A stretch of DNA of 64,000 nucleotides from Antedon mediterranea (lineage: Eukaryota > Echinodermata > Crinoidea > Comatulida > Antedonidae): the NCBI RefSeq assembly GCF_964355755.1, contig NC_092675.1, forward strand, positions 26,762,412-26,826,411, written 5' to 3'. A program made the position numbers and the translations under genes. A model generated the notes under the pieces. The model saw nothing but the letters and a program-made list of their open reading frames with translations, searched no databases and was not told where the DNA came from. Positions 39,101-47,035 of this stretch are shown one piece after another. Each line of letters begins with the position of its first letter. Position 1 is the stretch's first letter.

Positions 39101-42100
39101 TAAAGTAGAAGAACTCTATAAATATAGAGAATCAACCAAGTGTGCCTTTTTATAAAGGTATGTAATGTGGGGAAATAACCTGTGTCTTCCAGTCTAACTG
39201 AGCTAAGTTACGCACAGGTGTGGACAACAAACACAACAACTTTCTCCTTCACCTAGGCGGTCCCATCATGTTGAATGTTGCCACCAAATGGCACGGGCTG
39301 ACTGGACCAGTACAGCGGGTTAACCTCCCTACTCTTCCGAAAGATGAACTGGGTTCTAAAGTGTAAAGTGCACACAACCTAGATGTGTAGATTGGACCTC
39401 AAATTTTATATATATATCCGAGAATACTTCTTCTACAGTACCACAAGAAGTATGGTTGATTGTATAGCTATAGTCTGCAATGCCCCTGCCTTAACCACTC
39501 ACACACTTGACTTGAAAATTGAATCCACTAAATAAGGTGTTTGGTGAATTTACTGTTCTTCTATCATTGCTTTTTACTTAGTCGTTTGATGACATACAGT
39601 AGCACATATTAATATTTTTCTGCATGCAATTTATTTCTGTCATGGGCTGAATGCTTACATTGTGGATAAATTAATTCACCAAAACCTGCACAGATAAATT
39701 CTATTCTAAAGCTATGTCTATGCTAAAAGGGTGCCCAAATATGGTATTGATATGCCCAAATACGGTAAATATGGTAGTGATATGACAGCATCTGCATGTC
39801 CTTATACTGTATGGGCACATCACATTTGTTTGTCACATAAAGTTTGATCATGTAGATAGAACCTAAATCTTATAATTTAATCTACTGTCATAAAATCATC
39901 AGTTAAAATCATCAGTTATTGTTTTATGTGTTGTACTCTACTAAAATAAATTTAGTTCCATATCAACTGTCAAACTGTCTACACCTACAGTGTTCAACAA
40001 TTTGATCCATAAAAAAACCCCATTAAAATGTCATTTAATCTTCTGAAAAGAGAGTAAAAAAACTGTGTGGAAAGGTCAAATATATTCTGACCTCACTGTT
40101 GGTTGCCATAGCGAGTGATGTAATATCTTCTCCCTATAGATTTAAGTAAAAAATGAAGCTTAATTCAGGTGACACTACTGTATTGTCAACTGAATAAATC
40201 TAATAAAATTCAAAATAAATATTAATCCAATAAGTACTTAATAATAGACTTCAGTCTTCAGTAATAAAACTAGAACCTACACTACAGTATTCACAATCAT
40301 AATAAAATCTGACCATTTATGACGAATTAGAAAATAGATAGTAGTACAGTTCTTCACAAATGTATGTTTTGTCCATTAACGCATTAGAATACTGTAGTAA
40401 CATTTTAATAATTGTTATGTGCGAATACAGTACATGGCAACATCTGAAGTTTAAAAAAAAGCAAGAACACATTAACAATTTCTTACAAGAATAATGAAAA
40501 GCGAAAACAGAATGTTAATTTGTATATAAATATTTGTTGATGGATTCAAACATGTACTACAAATGGAGAGAGGCATTATATACCAATAGATAAAGTTTTG
40601 GTCATCTCTCCTTCATCTTTTTTTTGTGTAATATATTATACCATATGGACAATTGTCTGAAATAAAAGTTGAATTGAATTGAATTGAATTAGTAGTACTT
40701 TGTTTGTTTGTTTGTTTGTTTTATCTTTATACTGGGTAACCTCTTCAGTCAAAGACTGATCTCCCAGAGGGCCCAGTTGGTGATCAGTGGCTGTGATGTA
40801 CTAGTACACCGGGGTAACCCCCTACTCGTCTCGAAAGGTGTACTAGGTTCTTTAAAGTGCTCACGAGCAAGTTGTGTACACTGGACCTACGGTTTATAGT
40901 CCTTATCCGAGAAGACTCGTTCTACCACCAGAACCATGGAGTGAGTGAGCCTCGAACCTCTGCCGATGTTATGGCTACGTGATTACGGTTCCACTGTCTT
41001 AACCGCTCGGCCACTCACTCATACAGTACAGTACAGTATGTAGTTCCTCGCAAGGTTATTATGGAAGTTTGCGTACTACGATAAGTAAACATTATAAAAA
41101 GCTGCTGAAAATGATAATAATTAATTGATGAATTTTAATTATTAATACCAATTGAAAGTTATTAATATTACAGTACAGTGTGTTTCTTATAGTGACCAAG
41201 ATTAAAGCTCTTTCTATACTACTTTTTTATACTAGTTTGAAAAAAAATGTGATGTGCCCAAATATGGTAGTGATATGTATATGGGCACATTACATTTTTT
41301 TGTCATATAAAGTTTGATATTATATCCAGAGCTTTTTTTAATTTTATTTATTTTTTTTATCCATTTGAAAGTAGAAACCAACAGCGATAATTACCGCCAC
41401 AAACAGGTTTTATACAAACAAAGCCAGGACTGTTTAAAACACCTTGATTGGTCCTAACATTGCTCAAGGGCTTCTCTCGTCCAGTGTGCCCACCTTGACC
41501 AGAGGTCTGAGGCATATACTAGATGCAGGGGCTGCCATAAGAGTCAGCAGTGCTATTTCAAATGCCTAACGGGACCCCAGCTCCGTATACAGCACCCGAT
41601 ATTCCCAGATGGTCTCCCCTCCAAGCTCTAACCAGGCCCAATGTTGCTTAACTTCGGTGATCTGACGAGAACCGGTGTCAGATCACCGAAGTCTTTACTA
41701 ACTGTATTCGAAGTTTCCCTGACATAACAATTCAATCAACTTTAAAACAATACTGTTGTAGGTAATAATAAATTATTATTATTTTCAGCAGCTTATGATG
41801 TTTACCACTGTTCAACATTCTTGTGAATGAATGAAAAACAAATCAAGGTCTCTAAATTAATTGAACAGGTAGCAATTGCATTCCATGATACATTCTTTCC
41901 TTTCAAGACACATTGCACCATGTATTGACTATGTAGTAAACAGCCTACTGTAAAATATATTAATTTGGATCAATATTCTAAGACTAAGAGGTCACCCCTT
42001 CAGAATAAACTGTTTCTATTAATAGATTAATTGACAATCATCACTCAGAACACTGTACAGTTATTTGTTTTTTTACTGTTTTTAAAGATGTTGATGTTTA

Positions 42101-45100
42101 AAATAAATCATAATTTGTATTAATTATTTTACAGAATTTCTGTTGCTATTAATTACTGTAATATAGAAAAAATGATAATAAACAAACTTTATACTAATTT
42201 TAGTACTTAAATGCATCACAAAATCCCAAACAAATTTAGTTACAGTATACAGTAGTCAGCTAGTTAGTTATACAGTGTATAGTACAGGTATTAGTAGCTA
42301 CTTTGAAGATATAAAGATGCCTCTATCAACCAAAACAAAATGGAGTGATACGATAAGGATTTTAATAGCTGAATTTTCTAGCTTTACACAGTACATACAA
42401 CACCGAAAAACATAAAATATGAATTGAACATTTCTTGAATTGAAGCTAAACAATGATTATTGTTTTTTAAAATTCTCTATATCAACCAAAAAAAAAGAAT
42501 TAATGTTTTTATCGCGGTTAGAATTAGTGTCACTTTAAATGTGTCATCAGTAAAATTATCAATTCAAAACAGTTTTAAGAAACTTTGTCTGGAGTTTTTA
42601 TTTAGAATTCAGAATTTATAAGCTACAGTATTGTGTGAAACTAACACTACTATAACTAACAGGTTAATTAGTGTGAAAACTCATCAATGTTGGTGTATTA
42701 ACAAATAATATAAAACTTTTGATCACAACACATCAATCGGAAAGAATTTGTTACCTCCGCAATTTTCGTCTGTAGCTGTAGACTTACTGTAGATAATTCA
42801 TAAATTATATATTTGGTAAAATTTTAAATTTTTTTCACTATGACTCTTTATCTATGGATCTTAATTTCCGAGTTAAACGATAAATCATAAAAAAAAATAA
42901 TTACTAAACATGAATAAATATTTTTAAATCTTGCAAACAATAAGATTTCATTGTTTCACTTTCAAGTCAACAAATAAAATATATTTTTACTTGGAGTAAA
43001 AATCACCTCTGGAGCTACAGTACTTTATTGTAAAGGCCATCTGAGCTATATGCTTGTTACCAAGTTACCAATTCATAAACATTTACCATACTTAAATATA
43101 ACCTTCATTCATGATTATGAATGGAAATTGGCTTCATAGAAAATGTTAACGTGAAAGTCCATAGTGTGAACAATAAAAAAAATATCAACATTAATAAATT
43201 ACATATTTGTATATTTATAACCTTAAAAAAATATTGTTATTTTGACTTAATTTGATTTGACTTAACTGTAAAATATGATTTAATTCAATAAATGAGTGAT
43301 AAATAGAAATAATAAAATTGTATTTGTATCATAAAGAAATGTTTCACTATTGGGTTGATTTATATTAAATCTGAACTACTATGAGTATTATAAGATATAT
43401 CTTTAAATTTAAATTGATATAAATTTCCAAAAATTGTTAGATGAATAAATTATATTATATTTATTCGTCCAATAATTTTTGGAAAATTACTTTCCTTCGG
43501 CATTGACACAAAACAGTAAAAATAAATGAAATACAAATGAGTTAAGTAATAAAATGACCACTGTACAACCTGATTAAAATTGAAAATTTAATAAAAAGAT
43601 AGCTTGGTTCTCACTTGAACGCAGCACAATGCATGTTTGGTTGATCCACCAATTGGTCAAATCACTTGTGACCTGCTTATGAACTTGCGTCGTCGAGTTC
43701 AAGAACCAAGCACCAGTAAAAACTGGTTATTTTTAATGCTTGTATATATACTGTAATGCAGTATTTTTATAACAATAACATCATAAAGAATTACTATATA
43801 GGAAATAAAGTAAACTAATGTATGTGTGACGGTAAGTGGAAAACCGCGTACAGTACAGTAGGTTGTTCCATATAGAATCTGTATCTATCCTGAGCGGAAA
43901 GCGCCCGTCCGCTTTGCATTGTGTGTAAATGGTCATAAAGCGTGGTTCCCACTAGAACGTAACGCAAGGACGTAAACGCAACGCAAGCGTTTTAACCAAT
44001 GACAAGCGAAGTTATATACAGTTAGCAATCACATGCGAATAAGCAATCGCTTGTGATTGGTCAATTCACTTGCGTTGCGTTTACGTCCTTGCGTTACGTT
44101 CTAGTGGGAACCAAGCTTTAGGAATAACATAGATTCTATATTTGTTATTACCGTTATCGCTGGTCTGTGTAAATTGGCCTTTTACACTGATTAAAGAGAA
44201 TGTCACCATGTAACTAGAGGAGGGAAAGTACCATAGGTAGCAATTCAAAAGGAATTTTCTTGTTAAATTCAGTAAATTGATACAGTCAGAAAAAAAAACC
44301 TGCATGAAAAAGTTTGTTAAAACCTCCAATGAACAGTAAGCTTTTCAATTTTGAAATCTCATGTCATTGAATGTCAGAAAAATAAGCTATTAGTTTTAAT
44401 CATTAACATAAAGTAACTTAATATTTTATTCAGAGACAATGAGACGCTTGCTGTTCAGAACTTGACCGGTCTAACAACCAGAAATATGTATTTAGTATCA
44501 AAACATCTGTGGTTATAAAGGTATCATTCAATTATGTATTTGAATTCAGATCATTTGATAGGGACTTTGAACTTGTGAGGATTACATAAACCAATAAAAT
44601 CTAGATATAAAAAGTATTCTAGACCAACTGTCTCACTAAAAACCATTTGTAATAATAACAACAATACATTCAACCAACAAAATGTACAAATTAAGGCAAG
44701 GCCAATTGTTTAAACTCAAAGAAAAGAGTCCACATATTTTAAACTCCAATTTATTCTGGTCTGGTGTTATCAGGTACAGGTTTTAAAATACGTTAGACAA
44801 CATTTTAGCTACAGTATCTTTCAAAACAGGCCCTAAACACATTCAAAATATCTGTGTTCAGTGTAAGCGGATCCTAATATTATCAGATTTACATCCAACA
44901 GTACAGTTGTGCTCTGCTTTGTGTTACAGTATCTCTGATACAATGGTTTCTTCTCTGATTATTTTGAAAGGTATATTAAACTATACACATGCAGAACAAG
45001 GTACTGTAAACTTATTAAATTCAGATAGAACAAATAAATTGATTAAAAAAATTAAAAATTAGATAACACATCATAAAGGATGAAAAGAAGATGGTCAATT

Positions 45101-45623
45101 GAGATGGTCAATCTGGTATGCAGGGATGTCACAAGCTTTTTGGAAATACGGTACTGATAACCCCACTAACGCCAGACCTGAAAATATGTCAGAGAGGGCT
45201 ATTGTAGTCAGTTTTTCTTGAAGAATTGTAGTCAGTTTTTCTTGAAGAACTGTACAGCAGTACAAAATTTAGTAGTACAGTAAAACTAATCAACTTGGAT
45301 GCAATGCTTATCAGGGACTATTCAATTTGAGTCGGCATCAGCACATTCTTATTATAGGTGGGAGATCTGAGCATTCGACTACTCGTCCACAGGTACAGTA
45401 TGAACGTTTAAGTGAACAGTTGACTCGGTCAGTGAACTTGTGGTTAGAATAGTAGGCCAAAAAAAGAAGAAAGGTCACTCCAGAAATCATATATTACAAC
45501 GCTGTGCCAACAATGCTTTCTCCTGCCCTTTTCTCTCCCTTCATCAACCTCGCAAAAAATCTATAAATAAACTTACACTTGCATGATTGGAGTCTTGACA
45601 CTTCTAGTCTTCACATTTGCCAT
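3122..45623 (-). CDS. FAM149B1: FAM149B-like protein (DUF3719 family), 13 coding exons
   Basis: Exons, in transcript order: 45577-45623, 14778-15021, 8603-8745, 8167-8307, 7504-7644, 7074-7252, 6235-6389, 5592-5731, 5318-5497, 4900-5050, 4631-4762, 4126-4204, 3122-3255. All introns are GT-AG, all phases join, and the sum is 1866 nt (621 residues plus stop). Recognisable family blocks are LFSWEYDEFDKQAAK and LFEEIDRLLYEG around residues 90-120 (the DUF3719 core), ECQQWNLRFPHLR, LVEEYLAYD, REGYPPITP, QVFDNVWCRVI, SRNAMLPPIQ and SRPNTTHTF; these run in the same order as in vertebrate FAM149B1. The length is close to the human protein (582 aa). FAM149B1 is known as a ciliary-signalling protein linked to Joubert syndrome; no enzymatic motif is visible, and the C-terminal half is Ser/Pro-rich and probably disordered. 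Intron 1 is 30.5 kb and intron 2 is 6 kb. I infer identity from remembered family sequence, so paralogue choice (A or B) is less certain than family. Confidence 0.9.
3395..3565. mobile_element. Small foldback MITE with internal tandem duplication
   Basis: ACATATGTACCACATGT (3415-3431) and its exact reverse complement (3530-3546) are nested in longer imperfect arms. Inside, CATGTGACGCCT...TATCATA occurs twice, 53 bp apart. Confidence 0.65.
3591..4012. mobile_element. 422-bp MITE in the last FAM149B intron
   Basis: Terminal inverted repeats of 34 bp differ at one base and start ACCAAAGAACTTATAAC. Flanks show ATA on both sides, a possible 3-bp duplication. The interior holds a tandem duplication of about 80 bp (3700-3780 and 3785-3875, AGTAGGGCGCCCGCATC) and a G run at 3848. 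Confidence 0.8.
4357..4432 (+). mobile_element. Leu-tRNA SINE tail fragment
   Basis: GGGCCCTGTGGGAGA and GAAGAGCCTACCCAGTATAA match the 3' end of the SINE at 40721. It lies in a FAM149B intron. Confidence 0.55.
6830..6959. mobile_element. CCAAT foldback MITE, copy 2
   Basis: GTTCCCACTAGGCAACGTAA at one end, GAGGGAACCAAGCC at the other, and inner arms GACCAATCACAAGCGAC and GTCGCTTGTTATTGGTC. Lies in a FAM149B intron. Confidence 0.75.
9130..9279. mobile_element. CCAAT foldback MITE, copy 3 (diverged)
   Basis: Begins CTTGGTTCCAACTTGG, with inner TTGACCAATCACGAC and GCTTGTAATTGGTCAA; ends near GAGAAACCAG. Confidence 0.7.
9280..12626. other. FAM149B intron 2, proximal part
   Basis: AT-rich. GTTTATCCAGGTAAGC with the following AGGCACGA (about 9570-9600) recurs at 33130-33165. 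A partial MITE is at 11690-11745. No gene. Confidence 0.6.
12627..13250. mobile_element. TTAA-flanked MITE, 624 bp
   Basis: TTAA occurs at 12623-12626 and 13251-13254. The ends AGCCCCATTCCCTACG and (reverse complement) AGACCCCTTCCCTGC are imperfect inverted repeats. This suits a piggyBac- or Kolobok-derived MITE. The interior is locally GC-rich and contains TAGGCCTA motifs; no coding capacity was seen. Confidence 0.55.
13622..13757 (+). mobile_element. 5'-truncated SINE tail of the 5S-headed family
   Basis: GTGGCGGTATTTATCGCTG with the following GGTTTTGATTG matches the tail of the element at 41338-41693, and the copy ends in AATAAAATAAAATAAAATAA. The 5S head is absent. Confidence 0.65.
13758..14777. 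other. FAM149B intron 2, distal part
   Basis: AT-rich intronic sequence; nothing recognised. Confidence 0.6.
15022..16954. other. Start of the 30.5-kb FAM149B intron 1
   Basis: A 100-residue open frame on the plus strand (16342-16644) has no recognisable domain and I do not call it a gene. Otherwise nothing. Confidence 0.5.
16961..18588. mobile_element. 1.63-kb inverted-repeat element, hAT-like ends
   Basis: Ends are CAGGCCTCGAATTT and AAATTCGAGGCCTG, flanked by TCATCT at 16955-16960 and 18589-18594. Several subterminal copies of TTGGCCTTGGTGCCC and GGTGCCCTCCCA occur near both ends. A ~55-bp direct repeat (around 17500-17560 and 17570-17625, GACG.ACACGCACCCTCTGAT) lies inside. No transposase was recognised. 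A 6-bp duplication is unusual for hAT (normally 8 bp), so the superfamily is open. Confidence 0.65.
18595..20353. other. Intron 1 stretch without features
   Basis: AT-rich; several ACTGTA/TACAGT motifs; no gene or clear repeat. Confidence 0.6.
20358..20853 (+). repeat. Left long inverted terminal repeat
   Basis: This is the inverted partner of 28124-28627. It begins GGGTCATTCCATCTCAG and ends ACCTCTTCCTTTT, after which the two sides diverge. The right arm has a few extra bases in an A-run close to its tip. There is no evident coding potential. Confidence 0.85.
20869..21400 (+). repeat. Tandem array A, 21-bp unit, about 25 copies
   Basis: The unit is GCGAGTTGCGGGTCGGAAAA plus one T, with T/C and G/A variants; the first copies read GAGTTGG instead of GGGTCGG. 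The 21-nt period has no stop in most frames, so long repetitive reading frames appear on both strands; I do not regard these as genes. The array begins 15 bp inside the left long inverted repeat. Confidence 0.95.
21548..21667 (+). repeat. 120-bp segment, source copy without poly(A)
   Basis: This segment is identical over 120 bp to 23031-23150. The downstream sequence here is ordinary (TGTAATGGATGG), not poly(A). Confidence 0.9.
22028..22306 (-). mobile_element. SINE with 5S rRNA head fused to a tRNA-like module
   Basis: On the minus strand, 22295-22217 matches the 3' two-thirds of 5S rRNA (CCGAAGTTAAGCAACG, GGATGGGAGACCG, GGGTGCTGTA), including the internal promoter region. It is followed directly by a tRNA-like module with an A-box-like GATGGTGTAATGGTAAT and a B-box GGGTTCGAGG. 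A body and an A-rich tail with ATACAAA repeats finish the element. It resembles SINE3-type and 5S/tRNA dimeric SINEs. Confidence 0.75.
23031..23177 (+). repeat. 120-bp segment, second copy ending in poly(A)
   Basis: It is identical to 21548-21667 and followed at once by ATA and a run of more than 20 A. A poly(A) tail on only one of two direct copies suggests retroposition of a transcript end. Confidence 0.85.
24081..24648 (+). repeat. Tandem array B, 19-bp unit, about 27 copies
   Basis: The unit is TCTGCGAGTTAAAAAAAAA, with small changes in A-run length and a few GAGTCA variants. It ends with two degenerate units containing CTGCCAGTTACAAAAC. It shares the core TGCGAGTT with arrays A and D but otherwise differs. 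Confidence 0.95.
25438..25607 (+). repeat. Tandem array C, 22-bp unit, about 8 copies
   Basis: The unit is TATACGAAAAGGGAGACCCC plus AC, with later copies changing CCCAC to CAAA. It is preceded by short GAGACCA/GAGACCC repeats (25405-25436). Confidence 0.9.
26082..26520 (-). repeat. Tandem array D, 21-bp unit, about 21 copies, inverse orientation of array A
   Basis: Read on the minus strand the unit is GCGAGTTGCGAGTCGGAAAG plus T, the same family as array A. Variants are sorted in blocks along the array: GACCCG units with GCGTTTTCC first, then GCGCTTTCC, then a long run of GCACTTTCC with GACTCG. Repetitive open frames here are by-products of the 21-nt period. Confidence 0.95.
26665..27827 (-). 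pseudogene. Broken transposase-like protein (DGC..Q.KN / HFFATSHGK family)
   Basis: On the minus strand 27827-27522 reads VHYFTDGCGSQCKNKYNF, then HHQEDFGLDAEWNFFATSHG and CDGIGGTVKRL. From about 27219 it continues with FFHVGIDEVSTVEKEI, and from 26990 with the C-terminal block CCSYDGVPWIGLVVDV, IKFMHPHGPAKTFYW and CCWIPESNV. I recall this order from large uncharacterised protein families spread through invertebrate genomes and thought to be transposon-derived. The copy is dead: a Leu-tRNA SINE (27222-27500) splits it, a stop codon lies near 26993, and the N-terminal half is missing. The Asp-Gly pair may be part of a DDE-type catalytic centre, but that is inference. Confidence 0.7.
27222..27500 (+). 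mobile_element. Leu-tRNA-derived SINE
   Basis: The head (27222-27320) folds like tRNA-Leu: the GAGCGAGT and ACTCGCTC ends pair as an acceptor stem, the A box is TGGCCGAGCGGTTAAGG and the B box is GGGTTCGAGGC. It is over-long for a tRNA. The body holds CTTCTCGGATAAGGACTATA and GTAGGGGTTACCCC. It interrupts the transposase remnant. Confidence 0.85.
28124..28627 (-). repeat. Right long inverted terminal repeat
   Basis: This is the inverted partner of 20358-20853, nearly identical over about 0.5 kb. It is followed directly by AATA, which also precedes the left arm. Confidence 0.85.
28632..35957. other. Intron 1, long quiet stretch
   Basis: Only the duplication at 30480-30812, G-runs (30445, 30618, 34928) and the short dispersed repeat near 33130 stand out. 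A minus-strand stretch at 31093-31284 looks weakly coding (RGSVKGRPPTSSSCQSDS) but matches no family I know. Confidence 0.5.
30480..30812 (+). repeat. Imperfect tandem duplication with G-runs
   Basis: GGCTGAGATTTGTTGAGACT and GGAGAAACTTGGCAGAAAAT occur in both halves (30520-30600 and 30748-30812), about 230 bp apart, each half with a preceding G-run (30445 and 30618). Confidence 0.7.
36108..36923. mobile_element. Harbinger-like non-autonomous element with ATACCGTA-rich ends
   Basis: TIRs GGGCCTGTTTCTGCTGC and GCAGCAGAAACAGGGCC differ at one base. ATA flanks both sides (36105-36107 and 36924-36926), the 3-bp duplication expected for PIF/Harbinger. More than ten AATACGGTAT/ATACCGTATT motifs lie in both orientations in the subterminal zones, with extra inverted copies of GTTTCTGCTGCCA. 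Confidence 0.7.
36318..36608 (-). pseudogene. Myb/SANT-like (trihelix) domain relic inside the Harbinger-like element
   Basis: From the ATG at 36608 the frame reads MWSEDVTVLLNKCVWGS, a stop, and then continues as IYKDISKKIKQEYGIDLSP, KQVNSKLKSLRKQYN and CPHYDVFCAL. The spacing (Trp, LL, IxxKI, VNxKLKSLRKQY) is that of the Myb/SANT-like DNA-binding proteins encoded by PIF/Harbinger transposons and related host proteins. One in-frame stop and the lack of a transposase make it a relic. Confidence 0.65.
37780..38590 (+). repeat. Degenerate repeats with GAGGGCTCACTT and TTTCTTTTCGAGATG
   Basis: AAGTCCAAAAGTTAT...CTAATGAGGGCTCACTTT is present near 37760-37795 and 38500-38535; TTCTTTTCGAGAT recurs at 37858, 38095 and 38134. 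No coding signal. Confidence 0.55.
39230..39515 (-). mobile_element. Diverged Leu-tRNA SINE copy
   Basis: Traces of the SINE head (GTGGTTAAGGCAGGGGCATT on the minus strand) and body (TTCTCGGATATATATATAAA, GTCCAATCTACACATC) remain, in the same order as the full copies. Confidence 0.6.
39707..39858. mobile_element. MITE family with GGGCACATCACA arms, copy 1
   Basis: Shares CCCAAATATGGTA, GGTAGTGATATG, GGGCACATCACATTTGTTTG and ATAAAGTTTGAT with 41212-41339 in the same order. Confidence 0.6.
40721..41022 (-). mobile_element. Leu-tRNA-derived SINE, near full length
   Basis: On the minus strand the head has GTGGCCGAGCGGTTAAGAC and a B box GAGGTTCGAGGC, then the same body as the copy at 27222, including CTTCTCGGATAAGGACTATA. 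It ends ACCCAGTATAAAGATAAAAC next to a TTTG microsatellite. Confidence 0.85.
41212..41339. mobile_element. MITE family with GGGCACATCACA arms, copy 2
   Basis: AAAGCTCTTTCTATAC at the left and TATCCAGAGCTTTT at the right are imperfect inverted ends; inside, GATGTGCCCAAATATGG faces GGGCACATTACAT. A third, partial copy is at 11690-11745. Confidence 0.6.
41338..41693 (-). mobile_element. SINE3-like element with 5S rRNA-derived head
   Basis: Minus strand 41674-41580 reads as 5S rRNA: ACCGGTTCTCGTCAGATCAC, CGAAGTTAAGCA, GGAGGGGAGACCATCTGGGA and GGGTGCTGTA. A ~200-bp body follows, then a tail with GTGGCGGTAATTATCGCTG and an A-rich end. The 5' edge carries a 15-bp inverted copy of CTTCGGTGATCTGAC, which forms a hairpin. 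Confidence 0.8.
41694..43424. other. Intron 1 stretch without features
   Basis: Very AT-rich; no gene or repeat recognised. Confidence 0.6.
43425..43493. repeat. Hairpin-forming inverted repeat, ~68 bp
   Basis: TTTCCAAAAATTGTTAGATG and AATAAA pair across a 10-bp TATA-rich loop with TTTATTCGTCCAATAATTTT and TGGAAA. Confidence 0.75.
43601..43711. mobile_element. CCAAT foldback MITE, copy 4 (internally shortened)
   Basis: Ends AGCTTGGTTCTCACTTGAAC and GTTCAAGAACCAAGC; one inner CCAAT arm (CCAATTGGTCAAATCAC) remains. Confidence 0.7.
43937..44119. mobile_element. CCAAT foldback MITE, copy 5 (best preserved)
   Basis: Arms of about 70 bp pair almost perfectly: GTGGTTCCCACTAGAACGTA with TACGTTCTAGTGGGAACC, and ACCAATGACAAGCGA with TCGCTTGTGATTGGT. 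Flanks AAAG and CTTT extend the pairing. Confidence 0.85.
44120..45576. other. Intron 1, end adjoining exon 1
   Basis: No recognised element. A short direct repeat GTAGTCAGTTTTTCTTGAAGAA occurs twice at about 45205-45250 (shown here only by position beyond 20 bases). Confidence 0.5.
45577..45623 (-). CDS. FAM149B1: FAM149B-like first coding exon (30.5 kb from exon 2)
   Basis: The ATG (45621-45623) has A at -3 and G at +4, and an in-frame TAA lies five codons upstream, which fixes the start. The exon encodes MANVKTRSVKTPIMQ plus two bases and ends at a consensus GTAAGT donor. Its phase (two bases left over) fits exon 2, which opens with one base, giving V-RGISSRTENHPLPEKP. The 17 residues before the GI dipeptide equal the spacing in vertebrate FAM149B1, and the basic, Thr/Ser-rich character matches. 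A nearer candidate upstream of exon 2 (16269-16361) also has a compatible phase but shows no family resemblance. Confidence 0.8.
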
Positions 45624-45907
45624 TCTTTCCTTTTCTTAATTCATGATTGACCCAAGTGTTCAACACTTTTGTAAACATCGCGATGCATGCAGCATTAACA
45701 ATGATGTTTACCGATAAAATGGCAAGCAGCTGCAAATTTTCAATGTAAATTCCAATTAATTGATGGATACATGTAGATATTCGTTGACTCTCCCTATCCT
45801 CAACCATTAGTATCAAGCTAAAAAATATCGTAAAAAGATACACTTAATTATTTATCATGGCCAGTGTTGCACGATTTACATCTTTTCATTGAAATATATA
45901 AAAGGAA

Positions 45908-46072
45908 GGGCTAGTGTTGCCCGAAAGCTCTGCTAACTTTTCTCGCTGTTTTACTTCTCGTTTTGATTTAGCTTTTCGCTTTTATTTTGTATCTCCATTG
46001 AGATCCAGCCACTGATACCTACAGCATTGTCATTTTTTTCAGTAATTTGCCTTTGGATAAATAATATTATAA
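45908..46072 (+). repeat. Second copy of the Penelope-like repeat, hammerhead core lost
   Basis: Matches 59116-59270 from GGGCTAGTGTTGCCCGAAAG to GTAATTTGCCTTTGGAT, with small indels. The CTGATGA segment is replaced by unrelated sequence. It lies just upstream of FAM149B exon 1. Confidence 0.75.
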
Positions 46073-46675
46073 ATATATAATAATATAAATGAAATGGATC
46101 TGTACAGTAGGCCTACACATTGCAGATGACAATATTTATACTGTAAACTTTTTTTAATTTAATTTATTCATCCTACAGCGTACTTCGCAATTTTTACATT
46201 TAAGTTTCAATATGAAAGGTGGACATATTTTATTTATAATTATTAATACTGTATATTAATACAAAAAAAACATTTTAACTTATTACTGTAAACCCAACAA
46301 GCGCTTTAAGCACTCTGTAGGCAAGTGTTCCAAGGTCCTTGAAATAAAAAATACTGTTGTGCATTCAAAACGTTTAATCAATTACAAAATTATACAGTTG
46401 TTTGTAAATTATGTGATCAAAAATTGATATTGTATTAACTGAAATTTGACATTTTAACAAATGAAATTTGATATACTGTATTGTATCATATTTCACTCTA
46501 AACTGTCAGTATGCGGGCATGAAAACATCAAAACTCTGCCATGACTGCGAGAGGCCAGCAGGGGTACAGCCAATAATAATATTGTTGCGCTTTGCAAGAC
46601 TTTCTTTATAAACGGAAGGATCTTCTTGTGCATTTTTAATTTATTTTTTTAAACAAGACAATTTTAGAAATATTT

Positions 46676-47035
46676 GTAGGCCTAGCCTAGGCCTAGTTTT
46701 TATCTAATCTAGCCTAGACCTACTGTACTGCAGATTATTATTAGGATTACAATACGAAGTTTTAGGCCTACATTAAATTCTCCCTGGCTAGCTAGGCCTA
46801 GCCCTATCTCCTATGTCTAGGACAGACCTGGAAAACCACATCAGGTAGCCCTATAACAAGAGGAAATTATAGGGCTAGGCCCTCTAGGCATAGTAGATGG
46901 TCCTACGCTAGGGCATAGGCCTAGAGTAGTCTTTTTCCCAGCTCTGCTCTCTGGTCTGCCTAAACTTAAAGGCTAGCTTTCTACATGTCATAGGCCTATT
47001 CTAGCTAGGCTAGGCTAGGCTTAGCCTAGACAAAA
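46676..47035. repeat. Cluster of TAGGCCTA/AGCCTAGG motifs
   Basis: At least fifteen overlapping variants of TAGGCCTA, AGGCCTAG and TAGCTAGGC in 360 bp, not in a fixed period. Smaller clusters lie at 13030-13075 and 50760. Confidence 0.7.

Noticed and set aside
41580-41674. Functional 5S rRNA gene
   Set aside because: Only part of the 5S sequence is present and it continues into a SINE body and tail.
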